From assembly GCF_030272895.1 (NCBI RefSeq), contig NZ_JALRNF010000033.1:12714-76713 (forward strand): DNA of 64,000 bases, read 5' to 3'. This stretch comes from Pseudomonas sp. BGr12. GTDB taxonomy: Bacteria > Pseudomonadota > Gammaproteobacteria > Pseudomonadales > Pseudomonadaceae. The notes under the pieces are model-generated. The model had not been told where the DNA came from. It saw only the letters and a list, made by a program, of their open reading frames with translations, and did no database searches. Numbering within the stretch: position 1 is the stretch's first letter; every line of letters starts with the position of its first letter. Positions 1 through 8,977 of this stretch are shown here, piece by piece. The position numbers and the translations under genes are program-made.

Positions 1-81
1 GTGGGCAACATCCGACAACGACCCTTGAATCCGGTAGCGCAGGGCGCCGCAATGGCAGCCCCCTTCGTAGGTATTGCGCAT
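1..81 (-). CDS. GFA-family (CENP-V/GFA domain) protein, N-terminal fragment
   Basis: Only the first 27 codons lie in the window; the gene runs off the left edge. The reverse strand reads MRNTYEGGCHCGALRYRIQG and continues, with the GGCHCGxxRY start typical of the glutathione-dependent formaldehyde-activating (GFA/Mss4-like) zinc fold, where CxC supplies zinc ligands. A strong GGAGG ribosome site lies a few bases upstream of the ATG (around 85-90 on the + strand as CCTCC). The family is broadly annotated and the substrate cannot be inferred. Confidence 0.8.
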   Translation of the reverse strand, partial: MRNTYEGGCHCGALRYRIQGSLSDVAH

Positions 82-386
82 CGCTTCCTCCTCCAGGCCG
101 CAGGCCGATAGCCAACAATGCGCCTCTCGTCGCCTTTCGGCCAGCGAAAGCTGGCTGAAAGCTTGCCGACTTAGGATTGCCTCCACTACCGGCACAGACC
201 GGTCAGCCAGGGCGCCTGCTTTCTCCTGCAGCGCCCGGCCCAATTAACAACAACAATGGTGATTCCGATGTCCGCTTACAACCGCCTCTTCGCTGCACAC
301 CCTCCGCGACTCCCTGCACCGCGCCTCGCGCGCTGATCCGCCCGACTCGTTCCCCCTTTTCGACGCGATACGCCTGGAGTACGCCC
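82..386. promoter_or_regulatory. Leader/intergenic region upstream of the citrate transporter, with A/C-rich motif and mini-ORF
   Basis: This divergent intergenic region should hold the promoters of the GFA gene and the CitMHS gene. At 246-256 it carries AACAACAACAA, which fits the AANAANAA motif bound by Hfq/Crc in Pseudomonas catabolite repression. The motif is followed directly by GGTGAT and an ATG at 268 that opens a 22-codon reading frame ending at 336 (MSAYNRLFAAHPPRLPAPRL, then AR). That frame ends 50 bases before the transporter start. Whether the mini-ORF is translated is unknown. Confidence 0.4.
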
Positions 387-1694
387 ATGCTGACCTTCCT
401 CGGCTTTGCCATGGTCATCACCTTCATGTACCTGATCATGACCAAGCGCCTGTCGGCCTTGATCGCCCTGATCCTGGTACCGATCCTGTTCGCCCTGTTC
501 GGCGGCTTCTCGGGCGAAATCGGCCCGATGATGCTGCAAGGCATCACCAAATTGGCCCCGACCGGGGTGATGCTGATGTTCGCCATCCTGTATTTCGGCC
601 TGATGATCGACTCCGGCCTGTTCGACCCGGCCGTGCGCAAGATCCTCAAGCTGGTCAAGGGTGACCCGCTGAAGGTCTCGGTCGGCACTGCCGCGCTGGC
701 CCTGATCGTCTCGCTCGATGGCGACGGCGCCACCACCTACATGATCTGCGTGGCCGCCATGCTGCCGCTGTACAGCCGCCTGGGCATGAGCCCACGGATC
801 ATGGCCGGCCTGATCATCCTCGCCGGCGGGGTGATGAACATGACCCCCTGGGGCGGCCCGACCGCCCGCGCCGCCAGCGCCCTGCATGTCGACCCTTCGG
901 ATATCTTCGTGCCAATGATCCCGGCCATGCTCTTCGGCGTGGTGGCGATCCTGGGTATTGCCTACATGTACGGCAAGCGCGAGCGTGCACGCCTGGGTGA
1001 ACTGCACCTGCCGGGTGACGAAATCGACCACAGCGAAATCAGCGTGTCGCAGTTCCCTGAAGCGCGCCGGCCGAAAATGCTCTGGTTCAACGGTGCCCTG
1101 ACTGCCGCCCTGATGGTCGCCCTGATCGCCGGTCTGCTGCCGCTGCCGGTACTGTTCATGGTCGCCTTCAGTATCGCCATGATCGTCAACTACCCCTGCC
1201 TGCAGCAGCAGAAGGACCGCGTTGCGGCTCACGCCGGTAGCGTGCTGGCAGTGGTCGGGCTGATTTTCGCCGCGGGTATCTTCACCGGCATCCTGTCGGG
1301 CACCGGCATGGTCGAAGCCATGTCCAAGAGCCTGCTGGCGGTGATCCCGGATGCCCTGGGCCCGTACCTGGCGGTGATCACCGCGATCGTCAGCATGCCG
1401 TTCACCTTCTTCATGTCCAACGACGCCTTCTACTACGGTGTTCTGCCGGTACTCGCGGAAGCGGCCAGCCACTACGGTATTTCACCGGTGGAAATGGCCC
1501 GTGCGTCGATCGTCGGCCAGCCGGTACACCTGCTCAGCCCGCTGGTACCCTCTACCTACCTGTTGGTGGCCCTGGCCGGTATCGAGTTCGGCGATCACCA
1601 GCGCTTCACCCTGAAGTGGGCAGTGCTGGTCTGCCTGTGCATAATGCTCGCCGCGCTGCTCATGGGAATTTTCCCCCTGTTCAGCAGCCTATAA
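387..1694 (+). CDS. CitMHS family citrate-metal:proton symporter
   Basis: 435-residue inner-membrane protein with about 12 hydrophobic segments, matching the CitMHS (citrate-Mg2+/Ca2+:H+) family in length and motifs: an SLDGDGATTY segment in the first half and a mirrored MSNDAFYYGVLP segment in the second, as in ion-transporter superfamily inverted repeats. It imports metal-complexed citrate. The ATG at 387 is chosen because TGGAG lies 7 bases upstream; the open frame extends to 177, but that part is proline-rich and unlike the family. The leader with an A/C-rich motif suggests control by Hfq/Crc (inference). Confidence 0.88.
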   Translation: MLTFLGFAMVITFMYLIMTKRLSALIALILVPILFALFGGFSGEIGPMMLQGITKLAPTGVMLMFAILYFGLMIDSGLFDPAVRKILKLVKGDPLKVSVGTAALALIVSLDGDGATTYMICVAAMLPLYSRLGMSPRIMAGLIILAGGVMNMTPWGGPTARAASALHVDPSDIFVPMIPAMLFGVVAILGIAYMYGKRERARLGELHLPGDEIDHSEISVSQFPEARRPKMLWFNGALTAALMVALIAGLLPLPVLFMVAFSIAMIVNYPCLQQQKDRVAAHAGSVLAVVGLIFAAGIFTGILSGTGMVEAMSKSLLAVIPDALGPYLAVITAIVSMPFTFFMSNDAFYYGVLPVLAEAASHYGISPVEMARASIVGQPVHLLSPLVPSTYLLVALAGIEFGDHQRFTLKWAVLVCLCIMLAALLMGIFPLFSSL

Positions 1695-1714
1695 GACAAC
1701 AGGTTCATCCAATC

Positions 1715-1743
1715 GCAACGCGCCCCTTGCCCGGGCGCGTTGC
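1715..1743. other. Perfect 11-bp stem-loop in the CitMHS-terC gap
   Basis: GCAACGCGCCC (1715-1725) pairs perfectly with GGGCGCGTTGC (1733-1743) across a 7-base loop. No T-run follows, so it is a poor intrinsic terminator by sequence. It could still stop read-through or act in the terC leader. The gap of 72 bases is too short for a full yybP-ykoY manganese riboswitch, which precedes terC-like genes in some bacteria. Confidence 0.45.
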
Positions 1744-1766
1744 ACTTATCGCGCGAAGGAATACAC

Positions 1767-2540
1767 ATGGAATGGCTGACCAGCCCAGAGATCTGGGTTG
1801 CCTTTTTTACCCTGACGGCCCTTGAGATCGTTCTTGGCATCGACAACATCATCATGATCTCGATCCTGGTCAGCCGCATGCCCAAGCACATGCAGCAGCG
1901 CACCCGGATTTTCGGCCTGGCCCTGGCCATGGTCACCCGTATCCTCCTGCTGCTGTCGATCACCTGGGTCATGCGCCTGACGGCCGACCTGTTCGTGATC
2001 TTCGAGCAGGGTATTTCCGGTCGCGACCTGATCCTGTTCTTCGGCGGCCTGTTCCTGCTGTGGAAAAGCTCCCAGGAGATCTACCACGGCCTGGAAGGCG
2101 AAGATGAAAGCCAAGAGGAGCCGACCGGCAAGGGTGGCAAGTTCCTCTACACCATCATCCAGATCGCCATCATCGACATCGTGTTCTCCCTCGACTCGGT
2201 GATCACCGCGGTGGGCATGGTCTCCCACGTACCGGTGATGATCGCTGCGATCATCGTGGCCGTCCTGGTGATGATGCTCTGCGCCGGCACCATCAGCAAT
2301 TTCATCGACAAGCACCCGTCGCTGAAGATGCTCGCCCTGTCGTTCCTGATCGTGGTCGGTACCGTGCTGATCGCCGAAGCCTTCGACGTGCACGTGCCAA
2401 AAGGCTACGTCTATTTCGCCATGGCCTTCTCCCTGGCGGTCGAGGCCATCAACATCAAGATGCGCTCGGCCATCGCCCGCAAGAAAAACCAGGAGCAGGG
2501 CGAGCCTGTGAAACTTCGCAAGGACATTCCTGGTCAGTAA
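1767..2540 (+). CDS. TerC family integral membrane protein
   Basis: 257 residues with seven or so membrane segments. The TerC signature is seen twice: EIVLGIDNIIMISIL near residues 20-34 and IDIVFSLDSVITAVG in the middle, with the acidic residues thought to handle metal ions. TerC/Alx-type proteins are linked to manganese export or metal loading of exported proteins; the substrate here is not shown by sequence. The start at 1767 has AAGGA just upstream; the longer frame from 1740 begins inside the preceding stem-loop and is rejected. Confidence 0.9.
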   Translation: MEWLTSPEIWVAFFTLTALEIVLGIDNIIMISILVSRMPKHMQQRTRIFGLALAMVTRILLLLSITWVMRLTADLFVIFEQGISGRDLILFFGGLFLLWKSSQEIYHGLEGEDESQEEPTGKGGKFLYTIIQIAIIDIVFSLDSVITAVGMVSHVPVMIAAIIVAVLVMMLCAGTISNFIDKHPSLKMLALSFLIVVGTVLIAEAFDVHVPKGYVYFAMAFSLAVEAINIKMRSAIARKKNQEQGEPVKLRKDIPGQ

Positions 2541-2555
2541 GCAACATGCACCTGC

Positions 2556-2582
2556 AAAAAGGGTCCTGCGGGGCCCTTTTTG
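2556..2582 (+). terminator. Rho-independent terminator after terC
   Basis: AAAAAGGGTCC (2556-2566) pairs with GGGCCCTTTTT (2571-2581) around a TGCG loop, with one G-T pair and a T-run at the 3' side. It lies 16 bases after the terC stop. Confidence 0.85.
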
Positions 2583-2757
2583 CTTTTCTTTCATGACGGT
2601 TTAGTTTCAAAGGCCGCGCCGGCTATGCGATGCTGGCGCCCTGGCTTGTGGCCAACTACAGCTTAAGTGAGCACTGGAAAAAACGCCTGCAATCAGGCCA
2701 GGCTCACGGCGCCATCCATTGGCCCCGCTTGGGGCATGTATAACAGGGGCCTGTTCA

Positions 2758-4416
2758 ATGCTGACCCTGCTCAATCTGCTCTCCGCCGTGGCGTTGCTGA
2801 TCTGGGGCACGCACATCGTGCGCACGGGAATTCTGCGGGTCTTTGGCTCCAACCTGCGGCGTGTGCTGAGCCAGAACATGGCCAGGCGGCCGCTGGCCTT
2901 CGTCGCCGGTATCACCGTGACCGCCATGGTCCAGAGCAGCAACGCCACGGCGATGCTGGTGACGTCCTTCGTCGGCCAGGGCCTGATGTCTCTGACCCCG
3001 GCCTTGGCGATCATGCTCGGCGCCGATGTCGGTACCGCGCTGATGGCGCGGGTTCTCACCTTCGATCTGTCGTGGCTGTCACCGCTGCTGATATTTCTCG
3101 GGGTGATCTTCTTTCTTTCCCGCAAGCAGACCCGCGCCGGCCAGCTGGGTCGCGTCAGCATCGGCCTGGGCCTGATCATCCTCGCCCTGCAACTGATCGT
3201 CGAAGCCGCAGCGCCCATTACCCAGGCCCAGGGCGTGAAGGTGCTGTTCGCCTCATTGACTGGCGATATCCTGCTCGATGCCCTGGTCGGTGCGCTGTTC
3301 GCCCTGATTTCCTATTCCAGCCTGGCGGCCGTGCTGCTGACCGCCACCCTGGCCGGTGCCGAGCTGATCAGCCTGCCGGTGGCCATCGGCCTGGTCATTG
3401 GCGCGAATATCGGCAGCGGCCTGCTGGCGTTTCTCAGCACCAGCATGCAGAACGCGGCCGGGCGCCAGGTGGCCCTGGGCAGCCTGCTGTACAAGCTGAT
3501 CGGCCTGGTGCTGATCATCCCGGTGCTCAACCCGCTGGTGCGCTGGATGGACGGTCTGAGCTTCAGTCCCCAGGAACTGGTGATCGGCTTCCACCTGCTC
3601 TACAACACTTTGCGCTGCCTGCTGATGTTGCCAACCGTGACGCCGATGGCACGTGTCTGCAGCTGGTTGCTGCCGGAACGCGCCGAAACCAACGGCCGCG
3701 CCCGCCCCCGTCACCTGGACCCGGCAGCCCTCGGCACCCCCAGCCTGGCCCTGGCCAACGCCGTCCGCGAGACCCTGCGCGTAGGCGACCTGATCGACAA
3801 CATGCTCGATGCCATGCAGGGCGCGCTCAGTGGCACCCACACGGCCATGACCCAGCAAGTACGCAGCCTGGGCGAAGATGTCGAGGCATTGAACAACGCC
3901 ATCAAACTGTACCTGGCGCAGATGCCCCGCGAAGACCTCAGTGACCAGGACAGCAAGCGCTGGGCCGAAATCATTGAACTGGCGATCAACCTGAAGCTTG
4001 CCAGCGACCTGATCGAGCGCATGCTGCGCAAGGTCCAGCAGCAGAAAACCGCGCAACGCCGGGAGTTTTCCGATGTCGGCCTGGAGGAACTGAGCGGGCT
4101 GCACAGCCAGTTGCTCGCCAACCTGCGCCTGGGCCTGTCGGTGTTTCTCAGCGCCGACCCGGAGAGTGCGCGCCAGTTGCTGCGGGAAAAACGTCGTTTT
4201 CGCGCCCAGGAAAGGCGCCTGACCCACGCCCATGTCAGCCGGCTGCAACGTAAAGTGGTGCAAAGTATCGAGACCAGTGCCTTGCACCTGGAGCTGATTG
4301 CCGATATGAAGCGTTTGAACTCCTTGTTCTGCAGCAGTGCCTACGTTGTATTGGGCGGCTCCGATACCGGTGGCCTGCTGCTCGACAGCGTGCCGGACGA
4401 TGCCCATTCACCTTGA
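2758..4416 (+). CDS. Na/Pi cotransporter family protein with PhoU-like C-terminal domain
   Basis: 552 residues. The N-terminal half has eight or nine membrane segments with the Na/Pi-cotransporter repeat motif QSSNAT (residues 59-64) and a degenerate second repeat (SYSSLAAVLLT). The C-terminal half (about residues 300-540) is helical and cytoplasmic, with PhoU-like character. Family members move phosphate or modulate phosphate status at the inner membrane. The start at 2758 is preceded by AGGGG at about 2745-2749; an in-frame TTG at 2719 would add 13 unconvincing residues. The gene ends 37 bases before the M16 peptidase start. Confidence 0.85.
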   Translation: MLTLLNLLSAVALLIWGTHIVRTGILRVFGSNLRRVLSQNMARRPLAFVAGITVTAMVQSSNATAMLVTSFVGQGLMSLTPALAIMLGADVGTALMARVLTFDLSWLSPLLIFLGVIFFLSRKQTRAGQLGRVSIGLGLIILALQLIVEAAAPITQAQGVKVLFASLTGDILLDALVGALFALISYSSLAAVLLTATLAGAELISLPVAIGLVIGANIGSGLLAFLSTSMQNAAGRQVALGSLLYKLIGLVLIIPVLNPLVRWMDGLSFSPQELVIGFHLLYNTLRCLLMLPTVTPMARVCSWLLPERAETNGRARPRHLDPAALGTPSLALANAVRETLRVGDLIDNMLDAMQGALSGTHTAMTQQVRSLGEDVEALNNAIKLYLAQMPREDLSDQDSKRWAEIIELAINLKLASDLIERMLRKVQQQKTAQRREFSDVGLEELSGLHSQLLANLRLGLSVFLSADPESARQLLREKRRFRAQERRLTHAHVSRLQRKVVQSIETSALHLELIADMKRLNSLFCSSAYVVLGGSDTGGLLLDSVPDDAHSP

Positions 4417-4453
4417 CCGCTACTCTCAACGAACTCCCGCAAGGAAGCTCGCC

Positions 4454-5833
4454 ATGCGTTGCCTGATGTTCCTGTGCCTGCTGCTGGGCGCCATGCCCGG
4501 CTTTGCCCTCGACCGCTCAAAGGTCGAAGGCTACCTACTGCCCAACGGCCTGCAGGTGCTGCTCAAACCAGGCTATGAACGCAACCATGTATCGATCCGC
4601 CTGGTGGTCGGTGTCGGCTTCGACGACTTCCCCTGTGAGCAGCAGGAACTGCCGCACTTGCTGGAACACCTGCTGTTCAGTGGCATCGACGACGCCGGCG
4701 AAGGTGGCCTGGAAAAACGCATGCAGGCCCTGGGCGGGGAGTGGAACGCCTACACCAGCAGCGCCGACACCACCTTCGTCATCGAAGCCCCCGCGCGCAA
4801 CCAGCGCAAGGTGCTCGACCTGCTGCTGGCGGTGATCAAGGACACCAGGTTCGATGAAAAGGCCCTGGCGCTGTCGAAGAAGATCGTCGAGCGTGAGGAC
4901 GGCGGCCACTATTCGCACCTGCAGCGCTGGCTGGATCGCCAGGACCTGGGCCACCGTGCCAGTGACCAGCTGGCCGTGGAGCTGGGGCTCAAGTGCGCCG
5001 AGCGCTCGGCGGTCGCCGACATGACCCTGGAGCAGGTCAACAACCTGCGCCAGCACTGGTATGCCGCCAACAACATGAGCCTGATCGTGGTCGGTGGCCT
5101 GGACAAACTGCTGCCGGCCTATCTGGAGCGCACCTATGCCCACTTGCAGCCGGCTGAACCTGGCGAACGCCGGACCCTGGACGGGGTTACCCACAAGGCC
5201 GAAGCCCGGCGCGAACTGATCCGCGGCTGGGTCGGCGACAGCGCGAAGCTGCATTGGCTGTTCCTTGAGCCGGTGCTGGACAATGAACACGGCCAGACCT
5301 ACGACCTGCTGCAGCATTATCTGGACTGGGCCCTGTATGAAGAACTGCGGCTCAAGCATGGCCTGTCCTACGGGCCGACCAGCCAGCGGGAGAGCTTCGG
5401 CGACACGGGCATGATGAGCCTCAATGCCGACCTGGACCGCGCCGACATCAAGCGGGCCGAGCAGGTGCTGGGCGACATGCTCGATCAACTGCGCAAGAAC
5501 GGCCTGGACCCTGTGACCTTCCAGCGGGTCAAGCAAGCGACGATCGACCGCGAAGCCTGGACCACCCAGGGCAATGCGGCCCTGGCGGATTACTACTGGG
5601 GCGGATTGAACGACTACCTCGACGGTCGCTTCTCCGATCCGGTGCGCACCCTGCGCCGGGTCAGCCTTGAAGATGCCAACCAGGCCTTGCGCCAGCTGCT
5701 GGCCAAGCCCGGGTATGTGCGTATCGAGCAGCCGTTGATCAGCTATGACGCACTCTATGGCCTGGTCGCCCTACTGGTGGGACTGATTCTGGCGGGTGGC
5801 GTGATCTGGAGCCGACGCCGCAATACACGGTAG
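4454..5833 (+). CDS. M16 family (insulinase-type) zinc peptidase, secreted and C-terminally anchored
   Basis: 459 residues. A signal peptide (residues 1-18, ending PGFA) precedes an M16 peptidase domain with the inverted zinc motif HLLEH at 68-72 and candidate third-ligand glutamates at about 146-148. A second M16 domain follows, and a hydrophobic segment plus basic tail (GLVALLVGLILAGGVIW, then RRRNTR) probably anchors the protein in the inner membrane facing the periplasm. AAGGA upstream of 4454 supports this start over the long out-of-character extension to 4337. Its TAG stop (5831-5833) lies inside a REP element, so the element has become the end of the gene. Substrate unknown. Confidence 0.85.
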   Translation: MRCLMFLCLLLGAMPGFALDRSKVEGYLLPNGLQVLLKPGYERNHVSIRLVVGVGFDDFPCEQQELPHLLEHLLFSGIDDAGEGGLEKRMQALGGEWNAYTSSADTTFVIEAPARNQRKVLDLLLAVIKDTRFDEKALALSKKIVEREDGGHYSHLQRWLDRQDLGHRASDQLAVELGLKCAERSAVADMTLEQVNNLRQHWYAANNMSLIVVGGLDKLLPAYLERTYAHLQPAEPGERRTLDGVTHKAEARRELIRGWVGDSAKLHWLFLEPVLDNEHGQTYDLLQHYLDWALYEELRLKHGLSYGPTSQRESFGDTGMMSLNADLDRADIKRAEQVLGDMLDQLRKNGLDPVTFQRVKQATIDREAWTTQGNAALADYYWGGLNDYLDGRFSDPVRTLRRVSLEDANQALRQLLAKPGYVRIEQPLISYDALYGLVALLVGLILAGGVIWSRRRNTR

Positions 5834-5900
5834 GAGCGGGCTGGCCCCGCGATGCGATGTAACCTGCAGACCGCAATCGCGGGGCAAGCCCGCTCCTACA
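5830..5900. repeat. REP pair (inverted) overlapping the M16 peptidase stop codon
   Basis: Two oppositely oriented Pseudomonas REP units. The unit at 5830-5853 has one change from the core (GGCTGGCC for GGCTTGCC); the unit at 5876-5900 is a consensus copy. The first contains the TAG stop of the upstream peptidase gene. Such pairs form hairpins and commonly sit at 3' ends of genes. Confidence 0.92.
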
Positions 5901-5974
5901 GGTCGATCGCAGCGTACTGTCATCGTGCTATCGGGTATCCTGTTGGCGTTTTTCCTCACTCTGCGAACACCCTG

Positions 5975-6994
5975 ATGCCTCATTTCCTCCAGCGCCTGCT
6001 CGAACTGATCAAGCGTTACCCCGGAGTCATCGCCCTCGGCGGTTTCATTTCCGGTATTGCCAGCTTCATTCTGGTCGACCGCCAGGAAGGCCTGGCCAGC
6101 TGGATCGCCATCCTGATGCTGATCAGCTGGATCTGGCTGATGCTGGAAAACACCTTCACCCAACTGTTCGCCAAGGTGTTCAAGCGCGAGATCCCGCAGC
6201 CGTTGCTGCGCTATGCCACGCAGATGATCCACCAGGAAAGTCTGTTCTTCGTCTTGCCGTTCTTCTTCGTCACCACCACCTGGAACAGCGGCCAGCTGGT
6301 GTTTACCGGCCTGCTGGGCGCCGCCGGGCTGATCTCGATCATCGACCCGCTGTACTACAAGTGGCTGGCCCCGCGGCGCTGGCTGTTCCTCGCCCTGCAT
6401 ACCCTGACCCTGTTCGCCGCGCTGCTCACCGCGCTGCCGATCATCCTGCACCTGACCACCTCGCAGAGCTTCAAGCTGGCCCTGGGCATCGCCATGCTGC
6501 TGTCGTTCCCCAGCCTTGCCAGCAGTTTCCCGATCAGCCACTGGCGACGTGGGGCGATGCTGGTGGTGATGACCCTCGCGGTGGGCGCCAGCGGCTGGCT
6601 GCTGCGCTCCTGGGTGCCGCCTGCCACCTTGTGGATGACTGAAGTGGCGGTCAGCACCCAGGTCGAGAACCGCACGCCCGGCAAGCCCCTTGAACAGATC
6701 AAGGCCAGCGAAATACGCGCAGGGCTGTATGCATTCACCGCGATCAATGCGCCGCGCGGCCTGAACGAGCGCATCTACCATGTCTGGCGCTTCAACGGCA
6801 AAGAGGTCGACCGCATTGCCCTGGACATCCACGGCGGGCGCAAGGAAGGCTACCGGGCCTGGACCCACAAGCAGAATTTCCCGGGTAATCCCGTGGGCCG
6901 CTGGCAGGTCCAGGTGCTGACCGAAGATGGCCAGGTCATCGGCGTGCTGCGTTTTCGCGTGATTGACGATGGTCAAGCACCCGCCAGCCAGTAG
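5975..6994 (+). CDS. DUF5924/DUF2914 family membrane protein
   Basis: 339 residues: about seven membrane segments in residues 15-210, then a soluble C-terminal domain (about 215-339). The soluble part has the DUF2914 pattern: LYAFTAINAPRGLNERIYHVW, charged residues, then GRWQVQVLTEDGQVIGVLRF. The topology suggests a periplasmic domain on a membrane anchor. Function is unknown. The ATG at 5975 begins a sensible N-terminus (MPHFLQRLLELIKRYPGV); sequence further upstream is REP-derived and cannot be coding. Confidence 0.75.
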   Translation: MPHFLQRLLELIKRYPGVIALGGFISGIASFILVDRQEGLASWIAILMLISWIWLMLENTFTQLFAKVFKREIPQPLLRYATQMIHQESLFFVLPFFFVTTTWNSGQLVFTGLLGAAGLISIIDPLYYKWLAPRRWLFLALHTLTLFAALLTALPIILHLTTSQSFKLALGIAMLLSFPSLASSFPISHWRRGAMLVVMTLAVGASGWLLRSWVPPATLWMTEVAVSTQVENRTPGKPLEQIKASEIRAGLYAFTAINAPRGLNERIYHVWRFNGKEVDRIALDIHGGRKEGYRAWTHKQNFPGNPVGRWQVQVLTEDGQVIGVLRFRVIDDGQAPASQ

Positions 6995-7036
6995 CGCTAT
7001 GCTCTGAGGCGGCGCAGTGCCGCGCCGCCAGACTGC

Positions 7037-8179
7037 ATGGAGCCTATGATCAACTCGCCTGGCGCATTACTGGACACCTCGAGCACCCCGGCACGGCTAC
7101 GGATCGTGGGTGACTGGACCCTGGCCCACTACGCCGATCTCAAGCAGCACAGCGCCAACCTGCTGGGGCACTATGAGCCCGACACCGAAATCGACCTCAG
7201 CCAGCTCGGCCGCCTGGATACCGCAGGCGCCGCCTTGCTGGTCGAACTGCTCGGCCCCGAGCGCCTGGCGCGCCTGAGCGAAACAACGCAACTGCCCGAG
7301 GCCAGCCGCGCGCTGCTGCAGACGGTGTATTGCTCGGTGCAGGACTACTGTATTCCGGAAAAACAGCCAGAACAGTCCGTGCTGATCCAGCTGCTCAGCC
7401 GCATTGGCTGCGCGGTGGATACCCTCTGGCAGGACTCCCTGCAGATCCTCGGTTTTATCGGCCTGATCCTGCAGACCCTGGTGCTGCGCCTGTTCCAGCC
7501 GCGGCGCTGGCGGGTGACCTCGGTGGTCGCCCACATTGAACAGACCGGCCTGGATGCTGCCCCGATCGTTGCCTTGCTGACGTTCCTGGTCGGCGCCGTC
7601 GTGGCCTTTCTCGGTGCCACGGTGCTGGCCGGCTTTGGTGCCAGTATCTTCACGGTCGATCTGGTCGCGTTCTCCTTCCTGCGCGAGTTCGGCGTACTGC
7701 TCACCGCCATTCTCATGGCCGGCCGCACCGCCAGTGCCTTTACCGCGCAGATCGGCTCGATGAAGGCCAACGAAGAGCTCGATGCCATCCGCACCCTCGG
7801 CCTGGACCCGGTGGAGCTGCTGGTGGTCCCGCGGGTGTTGGCACTGCTGATCGCCCTGCCGCTGCTGACCTTCCTCGCCATGCTCTGCGGCATCATCGGT
7901 GGTGCGGTGGTCTGCGCCCTGTCGCTGGATATCTCACCGGCGATGTTCCTGTCCCTGCTGCAAAGCGATATCGGCGTGCAGCATTTTCTCGTCGGCCTGG
8001 CCAAGGCGCCGTTCTTTGCCTTCCTGATCGCCGCCATTGGCTGCCTGGAAGGCTTCAAGGTCAGTGGCAGCGCCGAATCGGTGGGGGCCCACACCACCTC
8101 CAGCGTGGTCCAGTCAATTTTTGTGGTGATCGTCCTCGATGCGGTGGCCGCGCTGTTCTTCATGGAGATGGGCTGGTGA
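7037..8179 (+). CDS. MlaE-family lipid ABC transporter permease with N-terminal STAS domain
   Basis: 380 residues. Residues 1 to about 110 form a STAS-like domain (LRIVGDWTLAHYADL, then IDLSQLGRLDTAGAALLVEL). The rest is an MlaE permease with conserved LREFGVLLTAILMAGRTASAF and MKANEELDAIRTLGLDP segments. In Mla systems this inner-membrane subunit moves phospholipids between inner and outer membranes; here STAS and permease are fused rather than separate MlaE and MlaB. First gene of a four-gene operon with 4-bp or shorter junctions. An alternative ATG at 7046 gives 377 residues. The cargo cannot be assigned from sequence. Confidence 0.88.
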   Translation: MEPMINSPGALLDTSSTPARLRIVGDWTLAHYADLKQHSANLLGHYEPDTEIDLSQLGRLDTAGAALLVELLGPERLARLSETTQLPEASRALLQTVYCSVQDYCIPEKQPEQSVLIQLLSRIGCAVDTLWQDSLQILGFIGLILQTLVLRLFQPRRWRVTSVVAHIEQTGLDAAPIVALLTFLVGAVVAFLGATVLAGFGASIFTVDLVAFSFLREFGVLLTAILMAGRTASAFTAQIGSMKANEELDAIRTLGLDPVELLVVPRVLALLIALPLLTFLAMLCGIIGGAVVCALSLDISPAMFLSLLQSDIGVQHFLVGLAKAPFFAFLIAAIGCLEGFKVSGSAESVGAHTTSSVVQSIFVVIVLDAVAALFFMEMGW

Positions 8180-8976
8180 AGCAGACAAGCACCCCAGGTG
8201 AAGCCGTTATCGAAGCGCGTGGTATCTGTAACCGCTTCGGCACCCAGAGTGTGCACGAGCAGCTGGACCTGGACTTGTATCGCGGCGAGATCCTCGCCGT
8301 GGTCGGTGGCTCGGGCAGCGGCAAGTCGGTGTTGCTGCGCAGCATCGTCGGCCTGCGCCGTCCCAATGAGGGCCAGGTCAAGGTGTTTGGCCAGGACCTC
8401 GGCGGCTTGAACGACGAACAGCGCTCGCAGGTCGAGCGGCGCTTTGGCGTGCTGTTCCAGAAGGGCGCGCTGTTCTCCTCGCTGACCGTCACCGAGAACG
8501 TCGCCTTGCCGCTGATCGAGCATGCCGGCCTGTCCCGGGCCGACGCCGAACACCTGGCCGGGGTCAAGCTGGCCTTGGCCGGCCTGCCGATTTCCGCCGC
8601 CGACAAATACCCCGCGTCACTCTCCGGCGGCATGATCAAGCGCGCCGCGCTGGCCCGGGCCCTGGCCCTGGACCCGGACATCCTGTTTCTCGATGAGCCT
8701 ACCGCCGGCCTCGACCCGATCGGCGCCGCCGCCTTCGACCAGTTGATCCTGACCCTGCGCGATGCCCTGGGCCTGAGCGTGTTCCTCATCACCCATGACC
8801 TGGACACGCTCTACACCATCACCGACCGGGTGGCGGTGCTGTCGCAGAAGAAGGTGCTGGTGGCCGGCCCGATCGCCCAGGTCGAAGACACCGACGACGC
8901 CTGGATTCACGACTATTTTCATGGCCCTCGGGGCCGCGCGGCCTATCAGGCCGCCACAGCGACCAAGGAGCACTGA
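8176..8976 (+). CDS. MlaF-like ABC transporter ATPase
   Basis: 266 residues. Walker A GGSGSGKSV (about 46-54), ABC signature LSGGMIKRAALARAL, Walker B LFLDEPTAGLDP and an H-loop LITHD are all present. The signature LSGGMxKR is characteristic of MlaF/Mkl ATPases of MCE systems. The GTG start overlaps the permease stop (GTGA), implying translational coupling. It powers the upstream permease at the cytoplasmic face. Confidence 0.92.
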   Translation: MKQTSTPGEAVIEARGICNRFGTQSVHEQLDLDLYRGEILAVVGGSGSGKSVLLRSIVGLRRPNEGQVKVFGQDLGGLNDEQRSQVERRFGVLFQKGALFSSLTVTENVALPLIEHAGLSRADAEHLAGVKLALAGLPISAADKYPASLSGGMIKRAALARALALDPDILFLDEPTAGLDPIGAAAFDQLILTLRDALGLSVFLITHDLDTLYTITDRVAVLSQKKVLVAGPIAQVEDTDDAWIHDYFHGPRGRAAYQAATATKEH

Positions 8977-8977
8977 G

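Noticed and set aside
177..386. Longer N-terminus for the citrate transporter
   Set aside because: It reads proline-rich non-family sequence and lacks a ribosome site; the ATG at 387 has TGGAG and a normal membrane-protein start.
276..1472. Long His/Gln/Gly-rich ORF antisense to the citrate transporter
   Set aside because: Typical shadow frame of a high-GC gene; similar His/Gln/Asp-rich antisense frames lie opposite many genes in the window.
1695..1766. Manganese riboswitch before terC
   Set aside because: The gap is only 72 bp and shows one simple hairpin, without the two-helix yybP-ykoY architecture.
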